64,000 nt of DNA from Phenylobacterium sp. Its GTDB lineage: Bacteria; Pseudomonadota; Alphaproteobacteria; Caulobacterales; Caulobacteraceae. The first letter of the stretch is position 1. Each line of letters opens with the position of its first letter. Of this stretch, positions 59,589-64,000 are shown one piece after another. A program made the position numbers and the translations under genes. The DNA is taken from positions 25,197 to 89,196 of the forward strand of contig NZ_JAUYAF010000066.1 in assembly GCF_030693625.1 (NCBI RefSeq), in the 5' to 3' direction. Under the pieces are notes generated by a model, which searched no databases, was not told where the DNA came from, and worked only from the letters and a program-made list of their open reading frames with translations.

Positions 59589-61778
59589 TCAGACGCTCTT
59601 CAACGCCTCGGTATTGATCGGCAGGCTGCGGATCCGCTTGCCGGTCGCCGCGAAGATCGCGTTGCACAGGGCCGGCGGCGCGGGCGGCAGGGCCGGTTCG
59701 CCCAGGCCGGTCGGGGGGTTGTCGGTGATCAGGAAGTGCACCTCCACCGGCGGCGCGTCGGCGATCCGCATCAGCGGATAGTCGCCGAAGTTGCCCTGCA
59801 CCGCCGCGCCGTTCTCGATGGTGATCAGCTGGCCGAGCGCCGCCGACAGGCCGTCGAGCACCGAGCCCTGCACCTGGTTGATCCCGCCCGCCGGATTGAT
59901 GATCTGGCGGCCCACGTCGGCGGCCACCCACACCTTGTCCACCTTCACCGCGCCATCGGCCGCGACCGTGGCCTGCACCACCTCGGCGAAATAGCCCATG
60001 TGGCTGAAGTGGAAGGCGATGCCCATGCCCGTGCCCTTGGGCAGCTTGGTCTTGCCCCAGCCGGCCTTCTCGGCGGCCAGCTTGACCACGCCGCGCATGC
60101 GGTCGGCGGCGTAGCCGCTCTGGCCCGGCGTCCCCACCATGGCCCCGTCCCCCAGCAGCTTCAGGCGGAAGGCCACCGGATCGGCGCCCGCCGCGTGGGC
60201 CAGCTCGTCGATGAAGGACTGCATGACGAAGGACAGCGCATTGCTGCCCGGCGCCCGCAGCGGACCGGTCGGCACCCCGGTGGGGATCAGCGACAGGTCG
60301 TAGCGGAAGTTGGGCACGAAGCGGGCCGGGAACTCGTTCTGCGACATGCCGGCGCTGGAGGCGAACTTGCCGTCGTTCCCGAAGCTGACGAAGTGGTCGC
60401 GCCAGGCGGTGACCGCCCCGCTCGCATCGACGCCGCCCGACAGGAAGTGGTAGCCCCCCGGACGGTAGAAGTCGTGCCGCAGGTCGTCCTCACGGCTCCA
60501 CACCAGCTTGACCGGCGCGCCGGCCTGCTTGGCGATCCAGGCCGCCTCGACCATGTAGTCATTGGCCAGCCGGCGACCGAAGCCGCCGCCGCAGCGGGTC
60601 ATGTGCAGGCTGATGGCGGCGGGGTCCATGCCCAGGGTCTTGGCCACCAGCTGGCGGCCCGGCTCCGGGTTCTGGGTCGGCGCCCAGATCTCCAGCTTGC
60701 CGTCCTTGAAGGCGGCGGTGCAGTTCATCGGCTCCAGGGCGGCGTGGGCGATGAAGGGATAGGAATAGGCCGCCTCCACCGTCTTGCTGGCCGCCTTCAT
60801 CCCGGCCGCCACATCGCCGTCATTGCGCTCGGTGCGCAGGGGCGCGGCCTTGGAGAGCGCCAGCGCCTGGGCGTCGTAGTCGGTGGTGGACTGCTTGGAG
60901 GTGGGATGCTCAGCCCACTGGATGTTCAGCTTCTCGCGGGCCTTGTGGGCCTGCCACCAGCTGTCGGCCACCACCGCCACGCCGGGCAGCAGGCCGCTGA
61001 GCTCGGTTCCGCCCTCGACGATGAAGGCGTGACGCACACCCTTCACCGCCTTGGCGGCGGCCAGGTCGGCGCTGGCCACCTTGGCGCCGAACACCGGCGC
61101 CTTGTCGAAGGTGGCGTAGAGCATGCCGGGAACCACCACATCGATCCCGAACAGCGGCTTGCCGGTCACCAGGCCGGCGCTGTCCACCTGCGGCATGAAG
61201 CGGCCGAGGATCTTGTAGTCCTTGGCGTCCTTCAGCGGCACGGTCTTCAGGTCCGGAGCCGGCAGGGTCGCGGCCTTGGCGGCGAGCGAACCATAGGTCG
61301 CCTTCTTGCCAGAGGCCTTGTGATAGACGACGCCAAGCGCCGTGGTGCATTCGGCGACCGGCACGTTCCAGGTCTGGGCGGCGGCGGCCACGATCATGGC
61401 CCGGCCCGCGGCGCCGACCCGGCGCAGCTCGTCCCAGTGCAGGGGAGTGGCCATGCTGCCGCCGGCGAACTGGCGGCCATAGGTGGCGGGGTCGCCGTCG
61501 GCCTGCTTGGTGGTGACCTGGGCCCAGTCGACGTCGAACTCCTCGGCGATGATCATCGGCAGGGAGGTCTTGATGCCCTGGCCGATCTCCGGGTTCTTGG
61601 AGACGATGGTGACCTTGTTGTCGGGCGTCAGGCTGACATAGGCGTTGAGCTTGGCCTCAGCGGCCGGCGCGGCGTCGGTCTTGCCGGCCACGCTGAAGGA
61701 CAGCATCAGCCCGCCGGCCAGGGCGCCGGTCTTGAGCAGGTCGCGGCGCGAGGCGCCCTCGGTGAAACCGTCGGCCAT
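59589..61778 (-). CDS. Molybdopterin-binding subunit, isoquinoline-1-oxidoreductase type
   Basis: 729 residues, aldehyde-oxidase/xanthine-dehydrogenase family large subunit with a Tat signal ([20 protein letters not shown]). Mo-cofactor motifs include [20 protein letters not shown] and the C-terminal [18 protein letters not shown], whose Glu is the likely catalytic base. It hydroxylates a nitrogen heterocycle or aldehyde using water, and is exported folded to the periplasm. I start at the ATG at 61778, just after the small subunit stop. It is the second gene of the iorAB pair. Confidence 0.88.
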   Translation of the reverse strand: MADGFTEGASRRDLLKTGALAGGLMLSFSVAGKTDAAPAAEAKLNAYVSLTPDNKVTIVSKNPEIGQGIKTSLPMIIAEEFDVDWAQVTTKQADGDPATYGRQFAGGSMATPLHWDELRRVGAAGRAMIVAAAAQTWNVPVAECTTALGVVYHKASGKKATYGSLAAKAATLPAPDLKTVPLKDAKDYKILGRFMPQVDSAGLVTGKPLFGIDVVVPGMLYATFDKAPVFGAKVASADLAAAKAVKGVRHAFIVEGGTELSGLLPGVAVVADSWWQAHKAREKLNIQWAEHPTSKQSTTDYDAQALALSKAAPLRTERNDGDVAAGMKAASKTVEAAYSYPFIAHAALEPMNCTAAFKDGKLEIWAPTQNPEPGRQLVAKTLGMDPAAISLHMTRCGGGFGRRLANDYMVEAAWIAKQAGAPVKLVWSREDDLRHDFYRPGGYHFLSGGVDASGAVTAWRDHFVSFGNDGKFASSAGMSQNEFPARFVPNFRYDLSLIPTGVPTGPLRAPGSNALSFVMQSFIDELAHAAGADPVAFRLKLLGDGAMVGTPGQSGYAADRMRGVVKLAAEKAGWGKTKLPKGTGMGIAFHFSHMGYFAEVVQATVAADGAVKVDKVWVAADVGRQIINPAGGINQVQGSVLDGLSAALGQLITIENGAAVQGNFGDYPLMRIADAPPVEVHFLITDNPPTGLGEPALPPAPPALCNAIFAATGKRIRSLPINTEALKSV

Positions 61779-61779
61779 C

Positions 61780-62247
<468 letters not shown>

Positions 62248-62302
62248 GGCGCCGTCCCTCCGAAATATCTTGTTGGGACAAGCCTAACCGCGACGCGACG
62301 CC

Positions 62303-63619
62303 TTAGCCAGTCAGGGGAATGATCCCGGTGAGGATTCCTGCGGTCAGCAGGACAAGGGACAGGGCCACGGCCCAGGCCAGGGTGAACCTCTGGTGCTGGG
62401 CCAGCTCCACCCGAACCAGGCCCACCAGCAGGTAGGTGGACGGCACCAGGGGCGAGAGCAGGTGAACCGCCTGGCCGGTGAGCGAGGCCCGCGCCATCTC
62501 CACCGGGCTGATCCCATAGGTCGCCGCGGCCTCCGTCAGGATCGGCAGGATGCCGAAATAGAAGGCGTCGTTGGAGATGAAGAAGGTGAAGGGCATGGAC
62601 AGCAGGGCGGTGATCGGCGCCAGGTACGGACCCAGCACCGGCGGGATCAGGCCAGTGACGCTGCCCGCCATCGCCTGCGTCATCCCGGTGCCGTTGAGGA
62701 TGCCCGTGAAGATGCCCGCCGCGAAGATCAGGGCGATCACCGGCAGGATGTTGGGGGCGTGGGCGGCGATCCGCGCCTTCTGGGCGGCCAGCGAGGGGTA
62801 GTTCACCACCAGGGCGATGGCCGCGGCGATCATGAACAGCACCGGCAGCGGCAGCACCCCCAGGATCAGGGCCGCCAGCAGGCCAAGCGTCAGGGCCAGG
62901 TTGACCAGGATCAGCTTCGGCCGCTCGGTGCGGTCGTTGTCGTCTGTCAGGTCGCGGACCAGCGCCTCATCGTCGGGCGCGCGCAGCTGGCCGGTGGAGG
63001 ACAGGGCGCCCAGCCGCTTCCTCTCGCTCCGGCCAAGGATCCAGGCGACGAGCAGGATGAAGGCCATCCCCGCCAGCATGCTGGGGATCATCGGAACGAA
63101 GATGTCGGCGGCGTCCAGCTGCAGGGCGCTGGCCGCCCGCGCGGTGGGCCCGCCCCAGGGGGTGATGTTGGTCACCCCGCAGGCCAGCATCAGCAGGCAA
63201 GCCAGGATCAGGGGATTGAGCCCCATGCGGCGGTACAGCGGCAGCATGGCCGCGCAGCAGATCAGGTAGGTGGTGGACCCGTCGCCATCCATGGAGACCA
63301 CCAGGGCCAGCACCGCCGACCCCACGACGATCCGCACGGGGTCCCCGCCGACCGCGCGGACGATCGCGGCCACCAGGGGATCAAACAGGCCCGCGTCGGT
63401 CATCAGGCCGAAGTACAGGATGGCGAAGGCCAGCATCACGCCGGTGGGCGCCAGAGCCTTCACGCCGTCGAGCATCATCGGACCCAGGTCGGAGCCATGC
63501 CCGGCCAGCAGGCCGAAGACGACGGGGGTCAGGATCAAGGCCACCAGGGCCGAGACGCGGCCTGTCATGATCAAGGTCATGAAGGTCGCCACCATGGCGA
63601 AGGCGAGCAGGGTCAACAT
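62303..63619 (-). CDS. CitMHS-family citrate:cation symporter
   Basis: 438 residues, many membrane helices, of the CitMHS group. LTLLAFAMVATFMTLIMTGRV opens it; conserved features include SMDGDGSTTYLICCAAMLPL, GVTNITPWGGPTARAASAL and SNDAFYFGILPILTEAA. It imports citrate with a divalent metal or proton. I chose the ATG at 63619, with GAGG eight bases before; a TTG at 63628 is also possible. It ends 55 bases before the iorA gene's start, transcribed in the same direction. Confidence 0.88.
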   Translation of the reverse strand: MLTLLAFAMVATFMTLIMTGRVSALVALILTPVVFGLLAGHGSDLGPMMLDGVKALAPTGVMLAFAILYFGLMTDAGLFDPLVAAIVRAVGGDPVRIVVGSAVLALVVSMDGDGSTTYLICCAAMLPLYRRMGLNPLILACLLMLACGVTNITPWGGPTARAASALQLDAADIFVPMIPSMLAGMAFILLVAWILGRSERKRLGALSSTGQLRAPDDEALVRDLTDDNDRTERPKLILVNLALTLGLLAALILGVLPLPVLFMIAAAIALVVNYPSLAAQKARIAAHAPNILPVIALIFAAGIFTGILNGTGMTQAMAGSVTGLIPPVLGPYLAPITALLSMPFTFFISNDAFYFGILPILTEAAATYGISPVEMARASLTGQAVHLLSPLVPSTYLLVGLVRVELAQHQRFTLAWAVALSLVLLTAGILTGIIPLTG

Positions 63620-63667
63620 GGGCGCCAACCTCGCCGAGAATCTGCTGGGGTGGAAGCGACTACGCGT

Positions 63668-63720
63668 CCTTCTCCCCTTGCGGGAGAAGGTGGCCCTGCG
63701 GAGCAGGGTCGGATGAGGGG
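63668..63720. repeat. Intergenic palindrome (CCTTCTCCC type)
   Basis: CCTTCTCCC (63668-63676) pairs with GGGAGAAGG (63682-63690), followed by GTGGCCCTGCGGAGCAGGG. It resembles the repeat at 16029 and a unit seen widely in alphaproteobacterial genomes. Confidence 0.65.
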
Positions 63721-63777
63721 TCGATAGACCTCTCAGGCAAAGTCACTCCGTCAACCCGGCCGCAGCGAAGCGGAGAG

Positions 63778-63816
63778 CCGGGACCCAGGAGTCCAGCCCA
63801 GTCACCTGGGTCCCGG
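63778..63816. repeat. Intergenic palindrome (CCGGGACCCAGG type)
   Basis: CCGGGACCCAGG (63778-63789) is the exact complement of CCTGGGTCCCGG (63805-63816). The flanks AACCCGGCCGCAGCGAAGCG and CGCCCGGGATGACGG extend a larger repeat unit. Confidence 0.65.
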
Positions 63817-63918
63817 GTCTCCCCTGCGGGTCGCCCGGGATGACGGTTATTGTTCCGAAAGCGGAGCGCGACCCCTTGTCTGTTGGGGTGGTGCTAGATT
63901 GTGGCTGTCTTCCGGGAC

Positions 63919-63948
63919 GTCCGCCTGGCGTTGGCGCGCCAGGCGGAC
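63919..63948. other. Strong hairpin in a leader-like region at the right edge
   Basis: GTCCGCCTGGCG (63919-63930) and CGCCAGGCGGAC (63937-63948), 12-bp perfect stem, loop TTGGCG. An ATG with GAGG just before it lies at 63992, so this may be the 5' leader of a gene that runs out of the window. Confidence 0.4.
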
Positions 63949-64000
63949 TGTCGGTGGAGGGACCGCTAACCCCTGAGCTATTGAGCTGAGGATGAGCAGG

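Overview
This window is high-GC alphaproteobacterial chromosome, most likely from a member of the Caulobacteraceae (Phenylobacterium or a close relative). Four things point there: the gene contents (a DUF1134/EipA gene facing lepA, many TonB-dependent receptors, fatty-acid and aromatic catabolism genes, tandem TetR regulators), strong GC skew at third codon positions with very long antisense open frames, encoded CCA on the tRNA, and alphaproteobacterial intergenic palindromes. The genus is an inference, not something the sequence states directly.

Layout. About 0-4 kb: an RHH/EF-hand protein cut by the window edge, signal peptidase I, a hydrolase and two coupled glycosyltransferases. About 4-16 kb is a translation block: infC (ATT start), a pair of related MFS pumps, rpmI-rplT, pheS-pheT, an MscS channel, a UPF0114 protein, EipA/DUF1134 and lepA. 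About 16-22 kb: small membrane and envelope genes (entericidin, DUF983, DUF3309, DUF599), an MHS transporter, a YjbR protein, a TPR protein followed by a c-type haem protein, then tRNA-Ser(GGA).

About 22-25 kb, just after the tRNA, looks like an accessory region. It has a 12-bp periodic repeat, a TIR-like effector domain (CAP12/PycTIR type), a ligand-gated-channel-like gene cut off after its first membrane helix, an adhesin-E-like secreted protein, a double-HTH regulator and the last residues of a lost outer-membrane barrel. The TIR and channel frames overlap and differ by a single +1 shift; this is the most unusual locus of the window. About 25-32 kb: a TPR gene, a receiver pair, a thiolase with its DUF35 partner, DUF1810, rsgA and small secreted proteins, interspersed with palindromic repeats.

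About 32-41 kb: a MoxR/VWA pair; a cupredoxin-like/DUF3034/truncated-haemoglobin cluster next to decayed copies of a cupredoxin-like gene and a sensor gene; and a TonB receptor, alpha/beta hydrolase and TetR regulator that share a 22-bp palindrome, probably one small regulon. About 41-48 kb: acyl-CoA-type catabolism genes, an ArsR regulator and a polytopic glycosyltransferase flanked by a 50-bp direct repeat. About 49-64 kb: a large TonB receptor with an unusual Gly/Leu-rich, Cys-bearing insertion, a chemoreceptor with a CheR-docking tail, a single-chain acyl-CoA carboxylase, a double TetR protein, an isoquinoline-oxidoreductase-type molybdoenzyme (iorAB), a CitMHS transporter and a repeat-rich end. 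I saw no CRISPR array, rRNA, intact insertion sequence or integrase.
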